A stretch of DNA of 11,127 nt, from positions 1-11,127 of the forward strand of contig CANRHT010000055.1 of NCBI GenBank assembly GCA_947630465.1. The letters are read 5' to 3'. The DNA is from an uncultured Pseudomonadaceae bacterium. Lineage in GTDB: Bacteria > Pseudomonadota > Gammaproteobacteria > Pseudomonadales > Pseudomonadaceae. Shown here one piece after another: positions 1 through 8,881 of the stretch (its first letter is position 1; each line of letters opens with the position of its first letter). Under the pieces are notes generated by a model, which ran no database searches, was not told where the DNA came from, and saw only the letters and a program-made list of their open reading frames with translations. The position numbers and the translations under genes were made by a program.

Positions 1-68
1 TTACGCAAAGCAATCAGTTTGTTTTCTTCTTCCTGCAACTCATGCTGGGTTGGCGCTTGTTCGCTCAT
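1..68 (-). CDS. lysS: Lysyl-tRNA synthetase, N-terminal fragment (partial)
   Basis: Only the first 22 codons, running off the left edge, are visible. They read MSEQAPTQHELQEEENKLIA and then LR. The acidic HELQEEENKLIALR stretch is typical of the start of class II lysyl-tRNA synthetase in pseudomonads, which charges tRNA-Lys with lysine in the cytoplasm. Position downstream of prfB supports the call, because prfB-lysS is a conserved gene pair in gammaproteobacteria. A weak GGAA Shine-Dalgarno lies about 10 bases upstream of the ATG. The catalytic domain is outside the window, so the assignment rests on the N-terminal sequence and synteny. Confidence 0.85.
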   Translation of the reverse strand, partial: MSEQAPTQHELQEEENKLIALR

Positions 69-93
69 GATCGGTTTCCACTTATTTATTCAG

Positions 94-110
94 GTCGCTC
101 ATACAGCGAC
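94..110 (-). other. Small stem-loop in the lysS leader
   Basis: GTCGCT (94-99) pairs with AGCGAC (105-110) around a 5-base loop, about 25 bases upstream of the lysS start on the transcribed strand. No U-run follows, so it is not a terminator. It may be a modest mRNA structure near the lysS ribosome binding site, or chance. Confidence 0.3.
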
Positions 111-137
111 TGTAGGCACTTAATAGTGTGCTGATTA

Positions 138-168
138 CAGCATGGGCATGCATTACGTGCCCATGCTG
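138..168 (-). other. Strong intercistronic stem-loop between prfB and lysS
   Basis: CAGCATGGGCA (138-148) and TGCCCATGCTG (158-168) form a perfect 11-bp stem with a 9-base loop. In the minus-strand transcript the hairpin starts one base after the prfB stop codon. The bases that follow (TAATCAGCACAC) contain no U-tract, so it is not a standard intrinsic terminator. It could protect the prfB mRNA 3' end, mark a processing point, or tune read-through into lysS. The structure is seen directly; the role is inferred. Confidence 0.6.
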
Positions 169-169
169 A

Positions 170-1265
170 TCAAAGTCCTTGCTTGAGGCTGGCTTCTAAA
201 AAGTCATTGATGTCGCCATCGAGTACGGCATCGCAATTACTTTCTTCAACGTTGGTACGCAAATCTTTAATACGCGACTGATCCAGTACGTAGGAGCGAA
301 TCTGATGGCCCCAACCAATATCTGATTTACTGTCTTCAAGCTCTTGCGATGCTGCACTGCGTTTGGATAATTCCAACTCATACAGCTTAGCGCGCAACAT
401 TTTCATTGCCGTATCACGGTTCGCATGTTGGGAACGCTCGTTCTGGCAGCTCACTACGGTATTGGTCGGAATATGCGTAATACGTACCGCTGAGTCCGTG
501 GTGTTAACGTGCTGACCACCGGCTCCAGATGAGCGATAAGTATCAGTGCGCAAATCCGCTGGATTGATATCAATTTCAATGTTGTCATCAATCTCAGGCG
601 AGACGAACACCGCAGTAAAGGACGTATGGCGACGGTTACCTGAGTCAAATGGACTTTTACGCACTAAGCGGTGCACACCTGTTTCGGTGCGCAACCAACC
701 AAAGGCGTACTCACCTTTAATATGCAAGGTGGCACCCTTGATACCTGCTACATCACCCGCTGACAGCTCCATAATTGTCGCTTCAAAGCCATTGTGATCG
801 GCCCAACGCAAATACATACGCAGCAAAATATTGGCCCAATCTTGCGCCTCAGTACCGCCGGAACCGGCTTGGATATCCAGATAGGCATTATTGGCATCCA
901 TCTCACCGCTGAACATGCGACGAAACTCAAGCTTGCCTAGATCCTCACCTAAACGAGCCACTTCTGCACGGACTTCTTCAACCGCATCTTCATCGTTTTC
1001 TTCAACCGCCATTTCTAGCAGTTCTTTAGCATCCGCCACACCGCTGTCTAAGTTGTCGAGGGTTTCAACAACTTGCGCCAGCAATGAACGCTCACGTCCA
1101 AGATTTTGTGCGTACTCAGGATTATTCCAAATCGCAGGATCTTCGAGTTCGCGCTCAACTTCAGTTAGGCGCTCATGCTTAGTAGCGTAGTCAAAGATAC
1201 CCCCGAATGACTTGCGTACGCTCAGCTAAGTCATTGATGGCTACATGAATTGGATTGACTTCCAT
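170..1265 (-). CDS. prfB: Peptide chain release factor 2 (RF2), with programmed +1 frameshift
   Basis: RF2 ends translation at UGA and UAA by triggering hydrolysis of peptidyl-tRNA on the ribosome. The gene is two joined frames. Codons 1-24 start at the ATG at 1265 ([20 protein letters not shown], then RGYL) and end at an in-frame UGA (1193-1191). A +1 shift skips base 1193 and continues from 1192 to the UGA at 172-170, giving about 364 residues, close to the 365 of E. coli RF2. In full-length numbering, the UGA-recognising SPF motif is at about 204-206 and the catalytic GGQ at about 249-251 (SGAGGQHVN). The C-terminus reads [10 protein letters not shown]. The intact second frame can be read from a TTG at 1084, but that would drop 60 residues and is not the real start. 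It lies downstream of recJ and upstream of lysS. Confidence 0.97.
1190..1205 (-). promoter_or_regulatory. prfB: prfB programmed +1 frameshift site
   Basis: The transcribed strand reads CGG GGG TAT CTT TGA C. A G-rich Shine-Dalgarno-like stretch sits just upstream of the slippery CUU codon and a poorly terminating UGA followed by C. This matches the well-known RF2 autoregulation signal (AGGGGGTATCTTTGAC in E. coli). When RF2 is scarce the ribosome pauses at UGA and slips forward one base to make full-length RF2. When RF2 is abundant, translation ends after 24 residues. The only difference in the core is C instead of A at its first base. Confidence 0.96.
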
Positions 1266-1296
1266 AACAGACGATTCTCGCTTGATTAAACGCTAT

Positions 1297-1362
1297 AAAA
1301 AAATGAATTGTACCTGAATTAGCCGTCACTGTGCGCGCAGCAGGGTGACGGTCTGTACAATT
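1297..1362 (-). terminator. Candidate intrinsic terminator or attenuator between recJ and prfB
   Basis: In the minus-strand transcript, two bases after the recJ stop, AATTGTAC pairs with GTACAATT (plus-strand arms 1355-1362 and 1306-1313). An inner CCGTCAC/GTGACGG stem (1345-1351 and 1323-1329) is nested inside, with unequal internal loops of 3 and 9 bases. A 2-base spacer and then seven U (plus-strand A-run 1297-1303) follow the outer stem. Hairpin plus U-run fits intrinsic termination or partial attenuation. The AU-rich outer stem and asymmetric bulge make its strength uncertain. No convincing separate prfB promoter was found downstream, so some read-through from recJ is likely. Confidence 0.45.
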
Positions 1363-1363
1363 T

Positions 1364-3079
1364 TTAGCCTGGCAGAATACTGGAAACAATCAGCTGCAAG
1401 CTTTCATTGCCTCGAAACTCATTCACATCCAAAGTGTAAGCCACTTGGGCATCGAGGATATTGGGGTTCGGCCAAGTTTCTAAGTCGACATTAAAGGCAA
1501 TAGCATCCACTTGCGGAGCACCTTGAGCACTTTGCAAAACCAACTTCAAGTGCTTCTCGCCGACTAAACGCTGGCTAAGCACTTTAAAATCACCATGAAA
1601 TAGTGGTTCAGGAAAGCGCTGCCCCCAAGGTCCGGCATGGCGTAGCTGTTGCGCCAGCTGCATGTCAAACTCATGCGCAGCTAAACTACCATCCGAGTAA
1701 ATGCGGCCGGTCAAATCATCGGCTGTCAGTTGCCGGCGTACTTCCGCATCAAAGGCTTTAGCGAAAGCTTCATAATGCACCTGTTGAATGGTTAAGCCTG
1801 CCGCCATCGCGTGCCCGCCAAACTTACTGATCAACTCAGGGAAACGTGCGGCTACTGCATCCAACGCATCACGAATATGCAAACCAGGAATCGAGCGCGC
1901 CGAACCTTTGAGTTCGCCATTATCAGCATCGGCAAAAGCAATCACTGGACGGTGATAACGCTCTTTCATGCGGGATGCCAAAATACCAATCACACCTTGA
2001 TGCCATTCAGGTTCAAATAAGCACAGACCAAAGGGTAGATTATCCACTGGCAAATCTTTGAGCTGCACTAAAGCTTCGCGCTGCATGCCTTGTTCAATCT
2101 GTTTGCGGTCTTGATTGAGTTGATCAAGTTGCTGCGCACGCTGCATCGCCCCAGCGTAGTCATCGCACAATAAGCACTCAATACCTAAGCTGATATCATC
2201 TAAACGACCGGCAGCATTGAGGCGCGGCCCGACAATAAAGCCTAAATCGGTGGAGACTAAACGGCGGTGATCACGCCGAGCCACTTCTAAAATGGCCCGC
2301 AAACCGGGACGCGAGCGTCCAGCACGAATCCGCGCCAAACCTTGATGCACTAAAATGCGGTTATTGGCATCCAACGGCACCACATCGGCGACGCTGCCCA
2401 GCGCAACCAAATCCAGCAGCTCTGCTAAGTTCGGCTCTGCAATGTTCTGCTGCGCAAACCAGTCCGTACCGCGCAGATGTGCCCGCAAACCCAGCAGCAC
2501 GTAAAACATCACGCCGACACCGGCTAAGGCTTTACTGGGAAACTCACAGCCCGGTTGATTGGGATTGACGATGGCATCCGCCGCCGGCAGTTCTGCACCG
2601 GGCAAGTGGTGGTCGGTGACTATCACCGTTAACCCCGCTGCTTTTGCTGCAGCCACGCCGTCCAGACTGGAAATACCGTTATCCACAGTGATCAGCACAT
2701 CCGGCTGGCGTTGCAACGCCACTTCGACAATTTCCGGCGTCAGTCCGTAACCGTAATCAAAACGGTTGGGCACCAAGTAATCCACATGAGCAGCACCGAG
2801 CATGCGCAAACCCAACATACCCACACAACTGGCAGTCGCCCCGTCGGCATCAAAGTCACCGACAATGAGAATACGTTGACGCTGTTGCAATGCCTGCGCC
2901 AGCAACAGCACCGCAGCATCCATCCCTTTGAGCAAATGGGTCGGCAGCAAACGCGCCAAACCTTTTTCAAGCTCACTGGCATGCTCAACACCGCGCGCGG
3001 CGTAAATACGGGTCAGCAGGGGCGGAATATTACCCAGATCAGGCAATACACTGGGCAGCGGTCGTTGTTCTATGCGCAT
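1364..3079 (-). CDS. recJ: Single-stranded-DNA-specific 5'-3' exonuclease RecJ
   Basis: RecJ degrades single-stranded DNA from the 5' end in RecF-pathway recombination, mismatch repair and base-excision repair. The 571-residue protein matches the family length (E. coli 577). It shows the DHH phosphoesterase motifs: GDFDADGATAS at about 74-84, TVDNG at 131-135, TDHHLPGAELP at 155-165, and LVALGSVADVVPL at 224-236. The DHHA1 domain motif GGHAMAAGLT follows at 421-430. These Asp and His residues bind the two catalytic metals. The ATG at 3079 gives the usual start (MRIEQRPLP); the Shine-Dalgarno is weak. The gene begins 51 bases after the yaeQ stop and ends 98 bases before prfB, consistent with one transcription unit. 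All key residues are present. Confidence 0.97.
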   Translation of the reverse strand: MRIEQRPLPSVLPDLGNIPPLLTRIYAARGVEHASELEKGLARLLPTHLLKGMDAAVLLLAQALQQRQRILIVGDFDADGATASCVGMLGLRMLGAAHVDYLVPNRFDYGYGLTPEIVEVALQRQPDVLITVDNGISSLDGVAAAKAAGLTVIVTDHHLPGAELPAADAIVNPNQPGCEFPSKALAGVGVMFYVLLGLRAHLRGTDWFAQQNIAEPNLAELLDLVALGSVADVVPLDANNRILVHQGLARIRAGRSRPGLRAILEVARRDHRRLVSTDLGFIVGPRLNAAGRLDDISLGIECLLCDDYAGAMQRAQQLDQLNQDRKQIEQGMQREALVQLKDLPVDNLPFGLCLFEPEWHQGVIGILASRMKERYHRPVIAFADADNGELKGSARSIPGLHIRDALDAVAARFPELISKFGGHAMAAGLTIQQVHYEAFAKAFDAEVRRQLTADDLTGRIYSDGSLAAHEFDMQLAQQLRHAGPWGQRFPEPLFHGDFKVLSQRLVGEKHLKLVLQSAQGAPQVDAIAFNVDLETWPNPNILDAQVAYTLDVNEFRGNESLQLIVSSILPG

Positions 3080-3084
3080 CAGAA

Positions 3085-3105
3085 TTTATCTACTCTTTAT
3101 CTACT
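3085..3105. repeat. Short tandem repeat upstream of recJ
   Basis: TTTATCTACT occurs twice (3085-3094 and 3096-3105) with an 11-base period, in the yaeQ-recJ gap and overlapping the region where the recJ ribosome binding site should be. On the transcribed strand this gives two AGTAGATAAA units. It may be chance or may contribute to weak recJ translation. Confidence 0.35.
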
Positions 3106-3130
3106 GTTCAATCCAAACACGGCGGTGTGA

Positions 3131-3688
3131 TTATGAAACGATGACATCGCCACGCTCGCCATGCAGCCATTCCAACTCAATCAAATGTTGGCCGCGCTCA
3201 TCGGTAATAAACACATCACCATCACTGATCATCACGCTCCAATGAATGCTACGCGGCAAGTCTTCTGCTAGCTGTGTCAGTGACTCTTGACTAATGGCCA
3301 GCACATTTAAGTTTTTCAGGTTACGCACCTGATCCAGCTCTTTGCCGATCCAGGTACGCAAACTGCCATACGCCAACACACTGAGGCGCTCACCGCGGCG
3401 CGAGCACCAGGTCATACGTTCTGCATTGGGCTGCCCCACTTCGATCCAGTGCAAAATGCGCCCATCAAGGCTTTTCTCCCACACCGCAGGCTCGTCAACA
3501 TTGGATAAACCGCGACCAAACTCCACCTGTTCGCTATGCCATAGTGCACGCGCCAGCAAACGTGAGAGTAAACGCTCAGCGGTTTCGGAAGGATGACGCG
3601 CCATGCTGAAGCGCACACTGTCGTAGACATTGCGATCCATATCGGTCAGGTTTAATTCAACTTTATAAGGCGTGGCTTGCAGAGCCAT
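3131..3688 (-). CDS. yaeQ: YaeQ family protein
   Basis: The 185-residue protein aligns in its main blocks with E. coli YaeQ (181 residues): the start MALQATPYKVELNL with MDRN at 17-20, ARHPSETAERLLSRLLA at 30-46, FGRGLSNVDEPAVW at 57-70, and WIEVGQP at 81-87. The family has a PD-(D/E)XK nuclease-like fold. It was once linked to transcription elongation (RfaH suppression), but its molecular function is not established. Here it is the first gene of the minus-strand yaeQ-recJ-prfB-lysS run, and its start faces the Sel1-repeat gene across 241 bases. A GAGA Shine-Dalgarno-like sequence lies about 10 bases before the ATG. There is no signal peptide, so it should be cytoplasmic. Confidence 0.93.
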   Translation of the reverse strand: MALQATPYKVELNLTDMDRNVYDSVRFSMARHPSETAERLLSRLLARALWHSEQVEFGRGLSNVDEPAVWEKSLDGRILHWIEVGQPNAERMTWCSRRGERLSVLAYGSLRTWIGKELDQVRNLKNLNVLAISQESLTQLAEDLPRSIHWSVMISDGDVFITDERGQHLIELEWLHGERGDVIVS

Positions 3689-3929
3689 AGCAGCATTCTC
3701 TATCAGATAACAAAGCCGCTCAGTCTAACCTGTTCTGCGGCACTGTGCTGCCTCGCTCTGACGCAAAGATAGGCTATAAAATGCATCCTATTAACACCGC
3801 CGATCAATCAAAACGGCAATCGCATGGGAAGCGGTGGCCATTCCCCAAGTAAATGCCTCATAATACTGAACTTGATTTATTTACCTTTGAATCACCGTTT
3901 TATTTTGCGCATGGAGTTTAATCCCCACA
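3689..3929. promoter_or_regulatory. Divergent intergenic region, yaeQ / Sel1-repeat gene
   Basis: These 241 bases must hold promoters for both the leftward yaeQ operon and the rightward exported-protein genes. AT-rich -10-like words exist (TATAAA near 3775, CATAAT near 3859 on the plus strand), but none has a convincing -35 box at 16-18 bases, so no promoter is called. A GGAG (3913-3916) lies 13 bases before the Sel1 gene start, a long Shine-Dalgarno spacing. No RNA gene, ORF or repeat of note is visible here. Confidence 0.4.
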
Positions 3930-4457
3930 ATGATTGGTTTTAGCCGTTTTATTATGCTGATCGGCTTTTGTGTAGCACCTCTTTTTGCCTCTGCTGACAA
4001 CAACTCACTGATCATTAGCAACACACCTCAGTGCAGCTTAGAACGCATCACACATGAGAATAAACCTGCTCTAGACGATTGCTTAAACCTTGCACAATTG
4101 GGCTATGCCCAAGCGCAGTTTGTCTTGGGCGAGTACTGGTACCAAGGTCAACTGATACCGCGCGACTATGCACAAGCGATGAAATGGTTTGAGCAAGCCT
4201 CAATCCAAGGCCATGCCACGGCTCAATTACGCTTAGGCAATATGTTTTATCGCGGTGAAGGCGTGCCAGCTAACAGCATCCAAGCTTATATTGTGCTAAA
4301 AATGTCAGCCATTAACGGATCTGATGAAGCGCTCGATCAAGCCGATCAAGTCGCACTGCAAATGCAGCGCAACGAATTGGATATTGGCAACCAAGTGCTC
4401 GCGCAAATTTTTCGCAGCTATCTGCTGGAACTGAACAACCAAGCACATACGCCTTAG
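3930..4457 (+). CDS. Exported Sel1-repeat protein
   Basis: A 175-residue protein. Residues 1-22 form a signal peptide (hydrophobic MLIGFCVAPLFA, likely cleavage after ASA), so it is probably periplasmic. Two Sel1-type helical repeats are clear: about 58-93 (AQAQFVLGEYWYQG...AMKWFEQASIQG) and 94-129 (ATAQLRLGNMFYRGEGVPAN...). Sel1 repeats are TPR-like protein-binding scaffolds. A helical tail of about 45 residues follows. Cys35 and Cys51 precede the repeats and could form a disulfide. The partner and exact role are unknown. It is the first of three same-direction genes for exported proteins; the next begins 45 bases downstream. The start has a GGAG with long spacing, but the signal peptide right after the ATG supports it. 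Confidence 0.8.
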   Translation: MIGFSRFIMLIGFCVAPLFASADNNSLIISNTPQCSLERITHENKPALDDCLNLAQLGYAQAQFVLGEYWYQGQLIPRDYAQAMKWFEQASIQGHATAQLRLGNMFYRGEGVPANSIQAYIVLKMSAINGSDEALDQADQVALQMQRNELDIGNQVLAQIFRSYLLELNNQAHTP

Positions 4458-4502
4458 CAGCGCCGATTCGGTCAGTGCTGCGTGACATATTCGGAGCGAT
4501 GC

Positions 4503-5582
4503 ATGTCAGCTATTTATCGTCTTATTTTAGCCTTCAGTGCCGGCCTGTACTGCCTCACGGCAAGCGCTACTGATGAACCTGAAACGCCAGACCCTGCAGC
4601 TGAGACAGCGGTCGTCACGCCCAGCATACCGAGCGCTCCACGCGCGCCGCTACTCAGCCGCAATGTACTCGCTGCCCAAGCCATTCAGCTCAGCGCTGAC
4701 GCGAAACAACTGCTTGATCTAACCACGCCTGTTGAGCATTTCTCCGCACTGTTTTTACCTGCCAATACAGCCAAACCACACGGCATGGTCATTCTACTGC
4801 CGGGCGCGGAAGAGAGCTTTGATTGGCCGCTGGTGGTCGGCCCTCTACGCAGAAAGCTGCCTGATGCGGGCTGGCATACTTTAAGCCTCAACTTACCTGA
4901 ACTGCCCAGCCCAGCACTCCCTTCACCTGCAGTAACGGCCAGCATGGTCGCAGAGCAAATTCCTGTGGCACCACCTGAGCCCTTTATCGAGCCTGACCTG
5001 ACCGACTCCATCAGCGATGAAGAAGAGGACGTTGGCGCAGAGCCTGAGCCAGATCCTGAACCCGTCACACCAGAATCATCACCACCAGCCATCGACGCTG
5101 ACGAGGTCACCGAAGAGCCCATCGCGCCACCCGCTATCGTTATTCCAGCTTACCCACAACGCATCACCAATTTTATTGATGCCGCCATCGCTTATGCGCA
5201 GACGTTTGGCGCAAAAGAAATCATCCTATTAGGCCATCGCGAAGGCGCCCATTGGGCATTAATCTATCAACATGAATACGGTGCCACACAACCGCTGCGC
5301 ACTGTGCTGATTGCGCCACGCAGCAGTGATTTAATTCACTTATCCTACGAAACCTTGATTGAGGCCAGTATTGTGCCCATCGCAGACTTTTACTATAAGA
5401 ACGCTGCAACAGAGCGCCAAGCTGCCAAACAACGTTTACAAGCCAGTCGTCGCACAGCGGTCAAAGGTTATCACCAAGTTGGATTAACCTCGGCAGCCGG
5501 CACTATCGAACATGAGCAAGAACAGTTATTTCGCAGGGTTAAAGGCTGGTTAAATAAAGGCTTCAATTCATCATCAAAATAA
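4503..5582 (+). CDS. DUF3530 family exported alpha/beta-hydrolase-like protein
   Basis: A 359-residue protein starting at the ATG at 4503, chosen because GGAG lies 6 bases upstream and a signal peptide follows at once (residues 1-22, ending LTASA). A GTG at 4482 would add seven residues and has no better signal. The block LLSRNVLAAQA (about 50-60), VILLPGAEESFDWP (96-109) and GPLRRKLPDAGWHTLSLNLP (113-132) are DUF3530 hallmarks. The fold is alpha/beta-hydrolase-like, but the nucleophile elbow at 244-248 reads GHREG, with Arg where a hydrolase has Ser, so ordinary esterase activity is doubtful. Residues of about 137-215 form a Pro- and acid-rich low-complexity insert that splits the fold. Substrate and function are unknown. 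It lies between the Sel1-repeat and cytochrome genes. Confidence 0.82.
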   Translation: MSAIYRLILAFSAGLYCLTASATDEPETPDPAAETAVVTPSIPSAPRAPLLSRNVLAAQAIQLSADAKQLLDLTTPVEHFSALFLPANTAKPHGMVILLPGAEESFDWPLVVGPLRRKLPDAGWHTLSLNLPELPSPALPSPAVTASMVAEQIPVAPPEPFIEPDLTDSISDEEEDVGAEPEPDPEPVTPESSPPAIDADEVTEEPIAPPAIVIPAYPQRITNFIDAAIAYAQTFGAKEIILLGHREGAHWALIYQHEYGATQPLRTVLIAPRSSDLIHLSYETLIEASIVPIADFYYKNAATERQAAKQRLQASRRTAVKGYHQVGLTSAAGTIEHEQEQLFRRVKGWLNKGFNSSSK

Positions 5583-5584
5583 AC

Positions 5585-5599
5585 AGGTCACACTGACCT
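5585..5599. promoter_or_regulatory. Perfect inverted repeat between the DUF3530 and cytochrome genes
   Basis: AGGTCACACTGACCT is a 6-bp perfect inverted repeat with a 3-base centre, starting two bases after the DUF3530 stop codon and ending 22 bases before the cytochrome start. No T-run follows, so it is not an intrinsic terminator. It could be an operator for a dimeric regulator or a small mRNA hairpin between the two genes. No regulator is identified. Confidence 0.4.
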
Positions 5600-5621
5600 C
5601 ACAATTAGAAACGGATATCTT

Positions 5622-6248
5622 ATGCGCACACTACTTTTTATATGTTTAAGCATGGTGGTCAGCAGCACGGCCTTGGCCAATCAAGACCCTGTCAATACAC
5701 TCAACCAACTGCTCAGCGATCCACAAGCCAAACAACTGGCCTATGACGAAGGCCACGCACGCAGTGCATTTTGCCGTCATTGCCACGGTGAAGATGGCAA
5801 CAGTAAACGCACCCATATACCCAACTTGGCTGAGCAAAATCCGATTTACTTGTTTAATGCTTTTGAGAAGTTTGCCGATGGCCAACGTTACGATTTCGTC
5901 ATGTCAAAACTGGCGAAAAGTCTCACTTTAGACGACCGCGTTAATATTGCGCTGTACTACGGTGAGCAAAAAGTGATTACCAAGCCGGCCGCACAAGCCT
6001 ATGTGCGCGAGCAAGGCCAAGTACGTTTTGAAAAAGTCTGTCAAAACTGCCATGGCGAGCAGGGTGAAGGTAAACAAGATATGCCGCGCCTCGCAGGGCA
6101 GCCAGCGGATTACATTACGCAGACACTGACCAACTTCCGCAACAAAGACCCCAAGCGTCAGGCATCTGTGATGACTGGAATTACTGCTAGCATGAGCGAT
6201 GAAGACATTCATGCAGTTGCGCATTACATCCAAGAGTTGGAACTGTAA
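5622..6248 (+). CDS. Diheme cytochrome c, c4 type
   Basis: A 208-residue protein. Residues 1-19 are a signal peptide (cleavage likely at ALA|NQD), so it is periplasmic. Two CXXCH heme sites, CRHCH at 51-55 and CQNCH at 140-144, define two homologous cytochrome c domains. Likely axial methionines are Met94 (DFVMSKLAKSLT) and Met184 (SVMTGITASMSDEDI). HIPNLAEQ and MPRLAGQ are the matching class I loops. This two-domain layout fits cytochrome c4, which carries electrons to terminal oxidases or other periplasmic acceptors. The 30-residue stretch before the first heme is longer than I expect for typical c4. It is third in a run of exported-protein genes, 39 bases after the DUF3530 gene, with a GGA about 8 bases before the ATG. 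It ends 18 bases from the convergent djlA-like gene. Confidence 0.9.
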   Translation: MRTLLFICLSMVVSSTALANQDPVNTLNQLLSDPQAKQLAYDEGHARSAFCRHCHGEDGNSKRTHIPNLAEQNPIYLFNAFEKFADGQRYDFVMSKLAKSLTLDDRVNIALYYGEQKVITKPAAQAYVREQGQVRFEKVCQNCHGEQGEGKQDMPRLAGQPADYITQTLTNFRNKDPKRQASVMTGITASMSDEDIHAVAHYIQELEL

Positions 6249-6266
6249 AGCAACTCACTTATGCGC

Positions 6267-8754
<2,488 letters not shown>

Positions 8755-8881
8755 GGTAATTCTCCAACGGTGCTAGCCGTTCTGTAGGGCATGCTTTATT
8801 ATCGCTGATCTTTTCCAGCCCTTCGAGAGGCATGCTGGGTATTAAACATCCAAGCGCATGCGGGAAGCACGGACACACACT
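8755..8881. promoter_or_regulatory. Divergent amgK / lptD promoter region
   Basis: For amgK, a -10-like GATAAT (plus-strand 8798-8803) has a poor -35-like TCGAAG (8821-8826) at 17 bases, giving a leader of about 37 bases. For lptD, TATTAA (8840-8845) is a -10 candidate without a good -35. GCATGC occurs three times (8789-8794, 8830-8835, 8856-8861). A short inverted repeat AACGG/CCGTT spans 8766-8781, and CCAGC...GCTGG spans 8815-8838. No clear sigma-E type -35 (GAACTT) was found for lptD. Both genes must start from here, so the region is regulatory, but the individual boxes are weak. Confidence 0.4.

Noticed and set aside
170..1084. prfB as a 304-residue protein starting at TTG 1084
   Set aside because: It lacks the RF2 N-terminal 60 residues, which are encoded upstream through the frameshift site.
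2711..3130. Open frame of 139 codons on the plus strand
   Set aside because: It is antisense to the well-supported recJ gene and has no recognisable domain.
4455..4485. Possible terminator between the Sel1 and DUF3530 genes
   Set aside because: The pairing is short (CAGC/GCTG) with no T-run, so it does not support a break in the operon.
4482..4502. GTG start at 4482 for the DUF3530 gene
   Set aside because: The ATG at 4503 has GGAG at correct spacing and leads straight into the signal peptide.
4685..5122. Ser/Gly-rich 145-codon frame on the minus strand
   Set aside because: It is the complement of the Pro/Glu-rich part of the DUF3530 gene; low complexity keeps the frame open.
5928..6233. 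101-codon minus-strand frame
   Set aside because: It is antisense to the cytochrome gene, whose heme motifs are certain.
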